From CAZHHH01 sp964532085 (lineage in GTDB: Bacteria; Bacteroidota; Bacteroidia; Bacteroidales; Marinilabiliaceae): DNA of 21,355 nucleotides. A program made the translations under genes and the position numbers. A model generated the notes under the pieces. The model saw only the letters and a program-made list of their open reading frames with translations. It had not been told where the DNA came from and did no database searches. Shown here piece after piece: positions 1 to 6,719 of the stretch (the first letter of the stretch is position 1; the number at the start of each line of letters is the position of its first letter). The stretch is taken from assembly GCA_964532085.1 (NCBI GenBank), contig CAZHHH010000037.1, positions 1 to 21,355 on the forward strand, read 5' to 3'.

Positions 1-99
1 GGCATTACTAAAATCAAGTTTAACACTATTCTCTTGAGCAGCTAATCCAAAAGCTGCAAATAAGAACAAAAAGCTAAATAATCTTAATCTATTTTTCAT
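1..99 (-). CDS. N-terminus of a secreted or envelope protein (partial)
   Basis: Only the first 33 codons are present; the gene runs off the left edge of the window. It starts at an ATG whose complement is at 97-99. The translation begins MKNRLRLFSFLFLFAAFGLA and continues AQENSVKLDFSNA. A short basic start, a hydrophobic core of about 15 residues and a small-residue Ala-Gln site after residue 21 make a classical type I signal peptide of the kind common in Bacteroidota. The mature part is too short to assign a family. The product is inferred to be exported to the periplasm or outer membrane. Confidence 0.6.
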   Translation of the reverse strand, partial: MKNRLRLFSFLFLFAAFGLAAQENSVKLDFSNA

Positions 100-223
100 C
101 TGATTGTTTTTTTAATCATTCACAAAAAACATTAAACACTTTATATGAACGATTTAGTCAATAATTAATTAGTATTAATTTATATTAAAGGTAAATAATA
201 CTTTAAAAATATTTAAAATTATC

Positions 224-268
224 ATAAAAAACAAATAGTTTGCAGAAAAAACTTCTACAAACTATTTG
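224..268 (-). terminator. Rho-independent terminator of the toxin-antitoxin operon
   Basis: An 11-bp perfect inverted repeat (232-242 with 258-268) can be extended inward by an AGAA/TTCT pairing past one mismatch. On the minus strand it is followed by a run of six T (complement of 226-231). It lies about 70 bases beyond the antitoxin stop codon. The rest of 100-337 is A+T-rich with nothing else I recognise. Confidence 0.6.
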
Positions 269-337
269 AATAATTTTATACTTAATCTTCTTTTTCTTTA
301 ATACAAGAATATTAAATATAAAGTCTTTTCTTATAAT

Positions 338-670
338 TTATGCTGTTTGCACATTTGAATTTATTAATTCAACATTAAAATTAACTTTAGCTTTTAATGC
401 TCCAAAAACTTTTAAGATAGTTCCCATTGTCACGTTAGTTGTATTATTTTCGAGTTTTGAAATTTGAGCACGTTGTACACCAATTAATTTTCCAAGCTCT
501 TCTTGAGTTAAATTACGCTCAATTCTAGCTTTTCTTATAACTTCTCCCAAAACTTCCATTTGAAGTTCTTGCTCGTATTTTATACGTTTTTCTGTTCCTA
601 TTTTCCCTATAAATTCATCTTTAATTTGGTCAAAAGTGAACATTTCTAAATCTTTATTTTCTGTTTCCAT
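338..670 (-). CDS. HigA-type antitoxin, XRE-family helix-turn-helix protein
   Basis: This protein of about 110 residues has an N-terminal linker followed by an XRE/Cro-type helix-turn-helix (RKARIERNLTQEELGKLIGV then QRAQISKLENNTTNVTMGT), ending with a short strand-forming tail. The frame also opens at a TTG at 679, but I prefer the ATG at 670, three codons later. The gene overlaps the end of the upstream toxin frame (stop at 654-656) by 17 bases, an arrangement that implies translational coupling. The toxin-first order is typical of HigBA systems. By family knowledge the antitoxin binds the toxin and represses the shared promoter. Because the toxin frame is broken as sequenced, this may now be an orphan antitoxin. 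Confidence 0.85.
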   Translation of the reverse strand: METENKDLEMFTFDQIKDEFIGKIGTEKRIKYEQELQMEVLGEVIRKARIERNLTQEELGKLIGVQRAQISKLENNTTNVTMGTILKVFGALKAKVNFNVELINSNVQTA

Positions 671-1014
671 CTTTCCCAATATTTTTTAATTCTAAATATT
701 TCAACCTTATTTGTTCAGCCTTATCTATTTCTTTTTCTGGGGTTTTACTTGTTTTTTTTATAATACCGTGGGTAGCGACAATTAAGGTATTTTGATTATC
801 TTCTTTATCCCAAAAAGCAAAAATTCTATAATGAATTTTATTATACAAAGTACGAAACTCCCAAATTTCAGTTTTCAATTTCTTGAATAATTCACTATCA
901 TTTTTTATTCTAGCTCTATCAATATTGAAAATTATTTTATCTCGACTTTTTTTGATCAAGAGTTAGCAAAAATTCTCTAACCTCAGACAAGAAAATAACT
1001 TCAAACCTTTTCAT
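654..1014 (-). pseudogene. HigB/RelE-type toxin (Gp49-like), frameshifted
   Basis: The natural start is the ATG at 1014. It reads MKRFEVIFLSEVREFLLTLD, then QKKSR, and reaches a TAA just after a run of seven A (complement of 947-953). The remainder, SRDKIIFNIDRARIKNDSEL to the stop at 654, is in another frame that opens only from a TTG at 959. With six A instead of seven the two parts join into one protein of 119 residues, the usual size for HigB-type toxins of the phage Gp49-like family, including the IWEFRTLYNKIHYRIFAFWD core and a THG turn. Family members are ribosome-dependent mRNA endonucleases. The break is either a sequencing error, a real inactivation, or a site of transcriptional slippage; the sequence alone does not decide. 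The frame overlaps the antitoxin gene. Confidence 0.8.
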
Positions 1015-1039
1015 TATAAATCAACAATTTGTTTCCACA

Positions 1040-1072
1040 CAAAGATACAAAAAGTATATTACTAAAAAACAT
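1040..1072 (-). promoter_or_regulatory. Candidate promoter of the toxin-antitoxin operon
   Basis: A -7 box TATCTTTG (complement of 1040-1047) fits the Bacteroidota TAnnTTTG consensus and lies 25 bases before the toxin ATG. The -33 side (about 1064-1072) is only T-rich, without a clean TTTG, so this is a moderate call. Confidence 0.45.
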
Positions 1073-1131
1073 TTTTATATTTATTTTTAGAAAATAGATA
1101 TATTATCAAAAATAGTCCATAAAAAGTAAAT

Positions 1132-1156
1132 GAGATTTAGCTACGCTCACAATGAC
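1132..1156. repeat. Degenerate dispersed intergenic repeat remnant
   Basis: The 25 bases GAGATTTAGCTACGCTCACA then ATGAC resemble, with several substitutions, the intergenic repeat found in many genomes that reads roughly AGATTGCTTCGCTACGCTCG then CAATGACA. It stands alone in the spacer between the toxin-antitoxin operon and the xyl operon terminator. Assignment is by memory of that motif. Confidence 0.4.
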
Positions 1157-1189
1157 AATCAGCTAGTTAAGCATTTCTAATGAATAATT

Positions 1190-1250
1190 TACAAAACAAA
1201 TAAAGAGGATAGCAACTTCACAATATGCTATATTGTAAAACTGCCATCCT
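1190..1250 (-). terminator. Terminator of the xyl operon (21-bp stem hairpin)
   Basis: Bases 1206-1226 pair along their whole length with 1230-1250, allowing a few G-U pairs, around a 3-base loop. On the minus strand the stem is followed by CTTTATTTGTTTTG, a moderate U tract. It lies 40 bases after the transporter stop codon and ends the xylose operon. Confidence 0.7.
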
Positions 1251-1289
1251 TAGTATTGAAATTTCAATAAAATTGAAAGCAAAAGTTTT

Positions 1290-2672
1290 TTATTTTTTCC
1301 AAAATCCTTCTAACTCTTCCAAGGTTTTCTCCTTTGTTTCTGGAACCATTTTCCAAACAAACAGAGCAGAAAGTATACTCATTAAACCATAGAATCCATA
1401 AGTCATAGCCCCACTATACTCCATCATTGCTGGATAAGTTGAGGAGATGAAATAGTTTGCTGCCCATTGGAAAGCAACAGCAATTGCAACAGCTTGTCCA
1501 CGAATTTGATTTGGGAAAATTTCTGATATTAAAACCCATGTTATTGGCCCCCACGACATCATAAATGAAGCTGTATAAAGAATAATAAACACCAATGTGG
1601 CAACTCCAATAACTTCAAAATATGAAAGTGCTGAGATAGCAATCATACCAACAGCCATACCGACAGACCCAATTATTAACAATGGTTTTCTTCCATATTT
1701 ATCGACAGTTACAATAGCAACAACGGTAAACACAACATTTACCAATCCCATCACCACTGTTTGCATCATTGAAGCATCTTTGGCAGCTCCCATACTTTCA
1801 AAAATTCTTGGAGCATAATATAACGCTACATTTATACCAACAAATTGCTGGAAAACAGAAAGTAGGATACCAATAATAACCACTTTTTTTCCATAAGAAA
1901 ATATTTTTGCAGAATGAGTTTCAACAGTAGATTTAATCTCTTCTAATATTTTCTTAGCTTTTTCAACACCATTAATTTTTGTAAGAATTCTCAGAGCTTC
2001 ATCATTTTGCTCTGTAAGTGCAAGATATCTTGGTGTTTCAGGAACGAACAGTAATAATATTCCAAATACCGCTGCAGGTATAGCCTCAGAAAGGAACATA
2101 TATCTCCATCCAATTGAATTAATCCACTCTAAAGATTGTCCATTTGCTATTCCCCAATTAACAAAATATACCACCAACATTCCAAAAATAATTGCAAACT
2201 GGTTTATAGAAACCAAAGTTCCTCTAATTTTTGCTGGTGCAATTTCTCCAATATAGACTGGACTTATTGCAGATGCCAAACCTACACCTATTCCACCAAT
2301 AACTCTATAAAAATTAAACATCATCAAAAGAGCTATTGAAGGAGTTCCTGCTTCAAAAAATATAAACTCTGGATATCCAGAACCCAATGCGGATATAAAG
2401 AACAATATTGAAGCAATTAATAATGCCCTTTTTCTTCCAAATCGTGAAGAAAGTATTCCAGATATTGCACCTCCAATAATACAACCAATTAGGGCACTTG
2501 AGGTAGTTGCCCCGTGTACAAATGCACTTAATCCCTGGCTATCTATTAGGTATGCTTGCAGTGATTTTTCAGCTCCAGAAATAACTGCTGTATCATAGCC
2601 AAACAGCAATCCTCCTAAGGTAGCTACTAATGTTAATCCAATTACATAAATTTTATTTTGCCCGTTTTTCAT
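1290..2672 (-). CDS. xylE: MFS sugar porter, probable D-xylose:H+ symporter
   Basis: This 460-residue protein has twelve predicted membrane segments, the usual length for the sugar porter branch of the major facilitator superfamily. Family signatures are visible: LFGYDTAVISGAE in helix 1, SRFGRKRALL after helix 2, RVIGGIGVG, PVYIGEIAP, GWRYMF, FVPETPRYL before the central loop, QQFVGINVALYYAPRIFE in helix 7, DKYGRKPLLIIG, and PETKEKTLEELE at the C-terminus. The helix-7 QQ..G.N motif is where xylose/glucose porters contact the sugar. It is the last gene of the xylose operon, 123 bases after xylA, with a hairpin and a palindrome in between. Xylose as substrate is inferred from its neighbours. 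Location: inner membrane. Confidence 0.88.
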   Translation of the reverse strand: MKNGQNKIYVIGLTLVATLGGLLFGYDTAVISGAEKSLQAYLIDSQGLSAFVHGATTSSALIGCIIGGAISGILSSRFGRKRALLIASILFFISALGSGYPEFIFFEAGTPSIALLMMFNFYRVIGGIGVGLASAISPVYIGEIAPAKIRGTLVSINQFAIIFGMLVVYFVNWGIANGQSLEWINSIGWRYMFLSEAIPAAVFGILLLFVPETPRYLALTEQNDEALRILTKINGVEKAKKILEEIKSTVETHSAKIFSYGKKVVIIGILLSVFQQFVGINVALYYAPRIFESMGAAKDASMMQTVVMGLVNVVFTVVAIVTVDKYGRKPLLIIGSVGMAVGMIAISALSYFEVIGVATLVFIILYTASFMMSWGPITWVLISEIFPNQIRGQAVAIAVAFQWAANYFISSTYPAMMEYSGAMTYGFYGLMSILSALFVWKMVPETKEKTLEELEGFWKK

Positions 2673-2723
2673 CTATACAAATTTTTATTACATAAATAAG
2701 GTATTTTTCTAAAAAATTAACTA

Positions 2724-2739
2724 TTTGTGTAAACACAAA
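2724..2739. promoter_or_regulatory. Operator-like palindrome upstream of the sugar transporter
   Basis: TTTGTGT and ACACAAA form a 7-bp inverted repeat with a 2-base centre, in the xylA-xylE spacer about 50 bases before the transporter start. Its position suits a regulator site for independent control of the transporter. It does not match the region in front of the GntR gene, so the binding protein is unknown. Confidence 0.35.
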
Positions 2740-2781
2740 AAATAAGAGCTATAAAAATCATTACAATTATTTATAGCTCTT
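2738..2781 (-). terminator. Intra-operon hairpin between xylA and xylE
   Basis: A perfect 12-bp inverted repeat (2744-2755 with 2770-2781, loop 14) starts 14 bases after the xylA stop. On the minus strand it is followed by ATTTTTTG, as in an intrinsic terminator. Since the transporter continues on the same strand, it may reduce read-through and set a lower transporter:enzyme ratio, or protect the upstream mRNA end. Confidence 0.55.
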
Positions 2782-2795
2782 TTTATTATTAACTT

Positions 2796-4279
2796 TTAGA
2801 TATATAAGTTTATTAACTGCTCGTAAAGTTCTTGTTTACCGCTAATTTGTTTTGGTTCACCTACCTCCATTGCAATTTTTCTTAAATCTTCTAAAGTAAG
2901 TTTACCAGCTTCAAACTCTGCACCTTTTCCACTATCAAATGAAGAATAGCGCTCAGTTCTCATTTTCTTATAATCAGACTCTCTAAGAATTTCGTCTGCA
3001 ATCAGTAATGAACGTGCAAAAACATCCATACCTGAAATATGAGCAATAAATAAATCCTCTAAATCAGTTGAATTACGTCTAACTTTTGCGTCAAAGTTAA
3101 TTCCACCAGTTTTAAAACCACCTGCCTCAAGAATAACCAACATTGCTTCAACAGTTTCATAGATGCTAATTGGGAATTGGTCTGTATCCCAACCATTTTG
3201 GTAATCACCACGGTTAGCATCTATAGAACCTAACATATCTGCATCAGCAGCTACTTGTAGTTCGTGCTGAAAAGTGTGGCTAGCTAAGGTTGCATGGTTT
3301 ACTTCAATATTAACTTTAAAGTCTTTATCTAATCCATACTGACGTAAGAAACCAATAACAGTTGCACTATCAAAGTCATATTGATGTTTTGTTGGCTCCA
3401 TTGGTTTTGGCTCAATATAGAAAGCACCTTTAAATCCTTGTGCACGAGCATAGTCTCTTGCCATAGTTAAAAAACGAGCTAAATGCTCAACTTCTCTCTT
3501 CATATTTGTATTTAAAAGGCTCATATATCCTTCACGGCCACCCCAAAACACATATCCCTCACCACCAAGTGCTATAGTTGCATCGATAGAATTTTTAACT
3601 TGTAAACCTGCGTGAGCAACAACATCAAAATTTGGATTTGTTGAAGCACCATTCATATAACGTGGATTACTAAACACGTTAGCTGTACCCCAGAGTAATT
3701 TAATACCCGACTCCTCTTGCTTTTGTTTAGCGTACTCAACAATAGCTTTCATATTGCTTTCATACTCTTCAAGAGAATTTCCTTCGCTAACTAAGTCAAC
3801 ATCATGGAAACAGTAGTAAGGCGTTCCAATTTTTGTAAAGAATTCAAAAGCGGCATCCATCTTATCTTTTGCAGCTTGAACTGGGTCAGTTGCACCTGCC
3901 CATGGGAAATTACGTGTTCCTGGTCCAAATGGGTCGCCACCTTCACCACAGAAGCTATGCCAATAAGAAGTAGCAAAACGTAAGTGTTCTTNNNNNNNNN
4001 NNNNNNNNNNNNNNNNNNNNNNNNNNNNNNNNNNNNNNNNNNNNNNNNNNNNNNNNNNNNNNNNNNNNNNNNNNNNNNNNNNNNNNNNNNNCCACCTTCA
4101 CCACAGAAGCTATGCCAATAAGAAGTAGCAAAACGTAAGTGTTCTTTCATTGTTTTTCCATTAACAACTTGCTCTGGATTATACCATTTGAATGCTAAAG
4201 GATTTTTTGAATCTCTTCCTTCATACTCAATTTTTCCAATCTCTGGAAAATACTCTTTTTTACCTAATGTAACTTTCAT
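2796..4279 (-). CDS. xylA: Xylose isomerase (interrupted by an artefactual gap)
   Basis: It converts D-xylose to D-xylulose in the cytoplasm. As written, the gene is split by 100 N (3992-4091) into two frames, but the 55 bases on each side of the gap (3937-3991 and 4092-4146) are identical. Removing the N and one copy gives a continuous 442-residue protein (1329 bases with stop), the normal XylA length. Metal-ligand and active-site motifs are intact: YYCFHDVDLV (His107, Asp110 after merging), YIEPKPMEPTKHQYDFD, NIEVNHATLASHTFQHEL, MLGSIDANRGD then YQNGWDTDQFP, and GGINFDAKVRRNS. The start ATG at 4279 leads into MKVTLGKKEYFPEIGKIEYE, as in Bacteroidota homologues. It follows xylB by 20 bases, so the two are co-transcribed. 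Confidence 0.95.
3937..4146. repeat. Identical 55-bp repeats flanking a 100-N gap (assembly overlap)
   Basis: Bases 3937-3991 and 4092-4146 are the same 55-base sequence in direct orientation, separated only by 100 N. Both copies encode the same xylA segment (around FATSYWHSFCGEGG). This is what results when two contigs sharing an end overlap are placed side by side without merging. It is not a biological repeat. Confidence 0.93.
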
Positions 4280-4299
4280 AACTAATTAATTTATAAATT

Positions 4300-5361
4300 T
4301 TAAAACTGTAAATTATTTTTCCAATTCTCATAAGCTTTTATTGTTTGCTCTTGATTCTCGTCTGGAGTGATTATTTCAATACATTTCAGATTTGCAAAAG
4401 CATCTTCATACGAATCATAAAGCTTTGCACCAACAGCTGCACCACGTGCTGCTCCTAATGAACCATCAGTATCATAAAGCTCAATTTTTGCATCTAATAG
4501 ATTCGATAATGTCTGTCTAAACAAAGTGCTTAAGAACATATTTGCATTTCCTGCTCTTACAACTTTTGTATCAATACCAATTTCACCCATAATATCAGCA
4601 CCATACTTAAAGCTAAAGGCAATACCCTCTTGAGCTGCTCTTAATACATGCGCTTTATTATGAATATTAAAGTTAATTCCGCTTATTCTTGCTCCTGGCT
4701 CTGAATTTTCTAAAACCCTTTCAGCTCCATTTCCAAAAGGATAAACCAATAAGCCTTCTGAACCAACTGGTACGCTCGTTGCTAAATCATTCATCGCTGG
4801 ATAAGATAATCCTTCTGCAACATTACGACGAAGCCAAGAATTTAAAATTCCAGTACCATTGATATTTAACAAAACTCCCAAACGGTTATCTTGCTCTGTA
4901 TCATTCACGTGTACGAATGTATTCACACGAGATTTTGAGTCATAAGATGTTTTATCAGAAACTCCATAGATAACTCCCGAAGTACCAGCTGTAGCGGCAA
5001 CCTCGCCCGGTTCAAGTACATTTAAAGAGAATGCATTATTAGGCTGATCGCCCGATCTATAAGTAATTGGTGTACCAGCTACTAGCCCCATCTCTTCGGC
5101 CATAGCAACAGACAGTTGTGATTGTTCAGAAAAGTTCTCAACTATTGTTGGTAATAAGTCTTGAGAAATATCATAATATTCTAACAGCTTGTCTGCAACT
5201 TTTCTATCAGCAAAATCCCACATAATACCTTCAGATAGTCCTGAAACAGTGGTCTGCATTTCGCCCGATAATCTGTAGGCAATATAATCGCCAGGCAACA
5301 TTATTTTGTAGATTTTGGCATAAAGCTCTGGCTCATTCTCTTTTACCCACTTTAATTTTGA
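4300..5361 (-). CDS. xylB: Xylulokinase, C-terminal three quarters (start lost in gap)
   Basis: It phosphorylates D-xylulose to xylulose 5-phosphate. The 353 residues present begin at SKLKWVKENEPELYAKIYKI, which in full-length FGGY-family xylulokinases of about 490 residues lies near residue 140-150. The first part, with the N-terminal nucleotide-binding motif, is therefore missing in the 5362-5461 gap. Present are PGDYIAYRLSGEMQTTVSG, the YRSGDQPNNAFS segment holding the likely catalytic Asp, AATAGTSGVIYGV and the C-terminal FGGY-type half (VVRAGNANMFLSTLFRQTLS, then DTDGSLGAARGAAVGA). The stop is 20 bases before xylA. By chance the frame stays open through the N run into the upstream regulator gene; that fusion is not real. 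Confidence 0.92.
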   Translation of the reverse strand, partial: SKLKWVKENEPELYAKIYKIMLPGDYIAYRLSGEMQTTVSGLSEGIMWDFADRKVADKLLEYYDISQDLLPTIVENFSEQSQLSVAMAEEMGLVAGTPITYRSGDQPNNAFSLNVLEPGEVAATAGTSGVIYGVSDKTSYDSKSRVNTFVHVNDTEQDNRLGVLLNINGTGILNSWLRRNVAEGLSYPAMNDLATSVPVGSEGLLVYPFGNGAERVLENSEPGARISGINFNIHNKAHVLRAAQEGIAFSFKYGADIMGEIGIDTKVVRAGNANMFLSTLFRQTLSNLLDAKIELYDTDGSLGAARGAAVGAKLYDSYEDAFANLKCIEIITPDENQEQTIKAYENWKNNLQF

Positions 5362-5461
5362 NNNNNNNNNNNNNNNNNNNNNNNNNNNNNNNNNNNNNNN
5401 NNNNNNNNNNNNNNNNNNNNNNNNNNNNNNNNNNNNNNNNNNNNNNNNNNNNNNNNNNNNN
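5362..5461. other. Scaffold gap hiding the regulator end and the xylB start
   Basis: Exactly 100 N, with no shared sequence at its two edges. The proteins on both sides are truncated: the regulator lacks roughly its last 90 residues and xylB roughly its first 145. The true missing length is therefore likely about 700 bases or more, and 100 N is a placeholder. Confidence 0.85.
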
Positions 5462-6207
5462 TTTTCAACAACAAAATCTGAATAGTCTGTTAAAACTCGA
5501 TGTTTTATACCATTATCAATACAGAATTTTTCAAAATATTCAACTGTTTCATAAGGATGATTTGTATATTCAGGATACAAAAGCTCAATGCCTTTCTCAT
5601 ATTTATCTATACTTGATTTTAACTCTACTAATTGATTATATACAGCATTGCCAAAATCTTGATATAATAGGTTGTGATTCTCTTTAGAATGAATATTCCA
5701 ATCAATAATTAGCAAGTTTTCATCTGGAATTTGTCCCAACACATCTTCGATACCTTTATGAGCAAAAGGCATTATTACATATTTAGAATACTTTCCAATA
5801 CCATCCTCTATCTGTCGACGAAAAACCTCTGGCTTGTAGTGATGAAAGTGAACATCCGCTACTATATTTTTGGGCAAATTATTTACAAATGAGTCATATA
5901 ATACCTCTTTGTAAGCCTTGAAAGTATCTAAAAACAAAAAAACTCTACGAATTGCACGAGCTACAAAATAGCCTTTATTAGGTACTGATTCAACAACTCC
6001 CTGGTCTTTTAATAGAGAATATGCTTTAAATACTGTATCACGAGATACCTTATAATCTTGACAGACCTGATTAACAGACGGCAACATATCTCCTGAATCC
6101 AAAAGCTTTTCTGCAATAGCGTTATTGATAGAATTTACTAATTGCCTATACTTTGGAATACTAGAATTATCTATGATATTTATTTTAAACTCTTTATTAT
6201 CAGTCAT
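5462..6207 (-). CDS. GntR-family regulator with sugar-binding-like domain (partial)
   Basis: The N-terminus carries a GntR winged helix-turn-helix (residues about 14-80: IPKYRQLVNSINNAIAEKLL, GDMLPSVNQVCQDYKVSRDT, VFKAYSLLKDQGVVESVPNK, GYFVAR). After it comes a region resembling a periplasmic-binding-protein/LacI-type effector domain (RRVFLFLDTFKAYKEVLYDS onward, with IGKYSKYVIMPFAHKGIEDV and NLLIIDWNIHSKENH). The protein is cut at residue 248 by the gap; relatives have about 330-350 residues. It is the first gene of the xylose operon, so it probably senses xylose or a derivative and controls the operon including itself. The ligand and the sign of regulation are inferred. The start ATG is at 6207. 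Confidence 0.85.
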
Positions 6208-6216
6208 ATTACCCGT

Positions 6217-6238
6217 TCTGTTCTGTTATGTTACAGTG
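6217..6238. promoter_or_regulatory. Possible operator next to the xyl operon promoter
   Basis: On the minus strand the stretch reads CTGTAACATAACAGAACAG, with CTGT...ACAG symmetry and a repeated AACA step. It lies between the -7 box and the regulator start, where a GntR repressor could act. Symmetry is weak, so this is tentative. Confidence 0.3.
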
Positions 6239-6268
6239 TAAAATTAATTCTTTTTTTTATAAAACAAA
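6239..6268 (-). promoter_or_regulatory. Candidate promoter of the xyl operon
   Basis: On the minus strand TTTG (complement of 6265-6268) is followed after 18 bases by TAATTTTA (6239-6246), one mismatch from TAnnTTTG. It is 31 bases before the regulator start. Confidence 0.45.
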
Positions 6269-6403
6269 CTTTTTTGTAAGAAATTTATTTTTTTGATTAG
6301 AAAATATCAGAAATATTATAGAATCAAACAGCCGTTTCTCTCTACTACAATTATTAACTAAAACCATAAAAAAGCATAAATAACTACTTATAAGCCACAT
6401 ATA

Positions 6404-6435
6404 CTTTAGGAATCAACTTTTTTATCTTATGTTTG
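6404..6435 (+). promoter_or_regulatory. Candidate promoter of the DEAD-box helicase gene
   Basis: The -7 box TATGTTTG (6428-6435) matches TAnnTTTG. Twenty bases upstream is TTTA, near the -33 TTTG consensus. Transcription would begin near 6442 and give a leader of about 280 nt. The part of the spacer between 6270 and 6400 shows nothing I recognise. Confidence 0.5.
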
Positions 6436-6630
6436 TAGCCAAATAGGATTACCATTCATTTGGATTTATTTTAATATTCTATTCTTGCTAATTTTTCTTC
6501 ACGTTAAAGGCCAGTCTTAAAACATCGATGGACAAAAGGACGTGAAACTTAAATAGCGGTCACGTTTCTTTAATCATACAAAGAGCTTGATTTTGGGTAG
6601 TGAGTTTTATTTATATCTCACATTTTAGTT

Positions 6631-6660
6631 AAGAGCTATAAGATTATAGCTTTTAGTTTT
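6631..6660 (+). terminator. Terminator-like hairpin inside the helicase leader
   Basis: Bases 6631-6641 pair with 6644-6654 (11-bp inverted repeat including one G-U; the innermost pairs must open to form a loop). It is followed by AGTTTTACG, a short T-rich stretch. Lying 60 bases before the start codon, it could be a weak attenuator or an mRNA structure affecting translation. Confidence 0.4.
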
Positions 6661-6663
6661 ACG

Positions 6664-6684
6664 ATGAATTGTAATTCTTATTAG
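6664..6684 (+). CDS. Possible 6-codon upstream ORF in the helicase leader
   Basis: ATG AAT TGT AAT TCT TAT TAG encodes MNCNSY. The 12 bases TTTTACGATGAA around its ATG (6657-6668) are identical to those around the helicase ATG (6713-6724), so a ribosome that recognises one could recognise the other. Too short to prove by sequence; it may be a decoy start or the trace of a local duplication. Confidence 0.3.
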   Translation: MNCNSY

Positions 6685-6719
6685 AAAAATTTTTATTCAT
6701 TAAGCATCATTATTTTACG

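Larger units (their letters stand above)
6490..6719 (+). promoter_or_regulatory. Structured 5' leader of the RNA helicase mRNA
   Basis: This non-coding stretch ends at the helicase ATG. Segment A TTCACGT (6498-6504), segment B ACGTGAA (6540-6546) and segment C TCACGT (6560-6565) are arranged so that B can pair with A (7 bp) or with C (6 bp), but not both. A hairpin at 6631-6654 and a 6-codon reading frame at 6664-6684 follow. Long structured leaders are known for cold-shock proteins and RNA helicases, but I do not recognise this as a named RNA family. The regulatory function is inference. Confidence 0.45.

Noticed and set aside
947..953. Programmed -1 ribosomal frameshift in the toxin at A AAA AAG
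   Set aside because: A -1 shift leads to a short dead-end frame; restoring the toxin needs a +1 shift or one A fewer.
3791..4279. A separate 162-codon frame at the xylA start
   Set aside because: Its second half is out-of-frame xylA sequence created by the 155 surplus bases of the unmerged overlap.
5358..5687. Plus-strand frame starting at the second gap
   Set aside because: It is mostly N plus the antisense of the regulator gene.
4300..6207. A 635-residue regulator-kinase fusion protein
   Set aside because: The frame passes through 100 N, and both parts are truncated relative to their families; two separate genes are far more likely.
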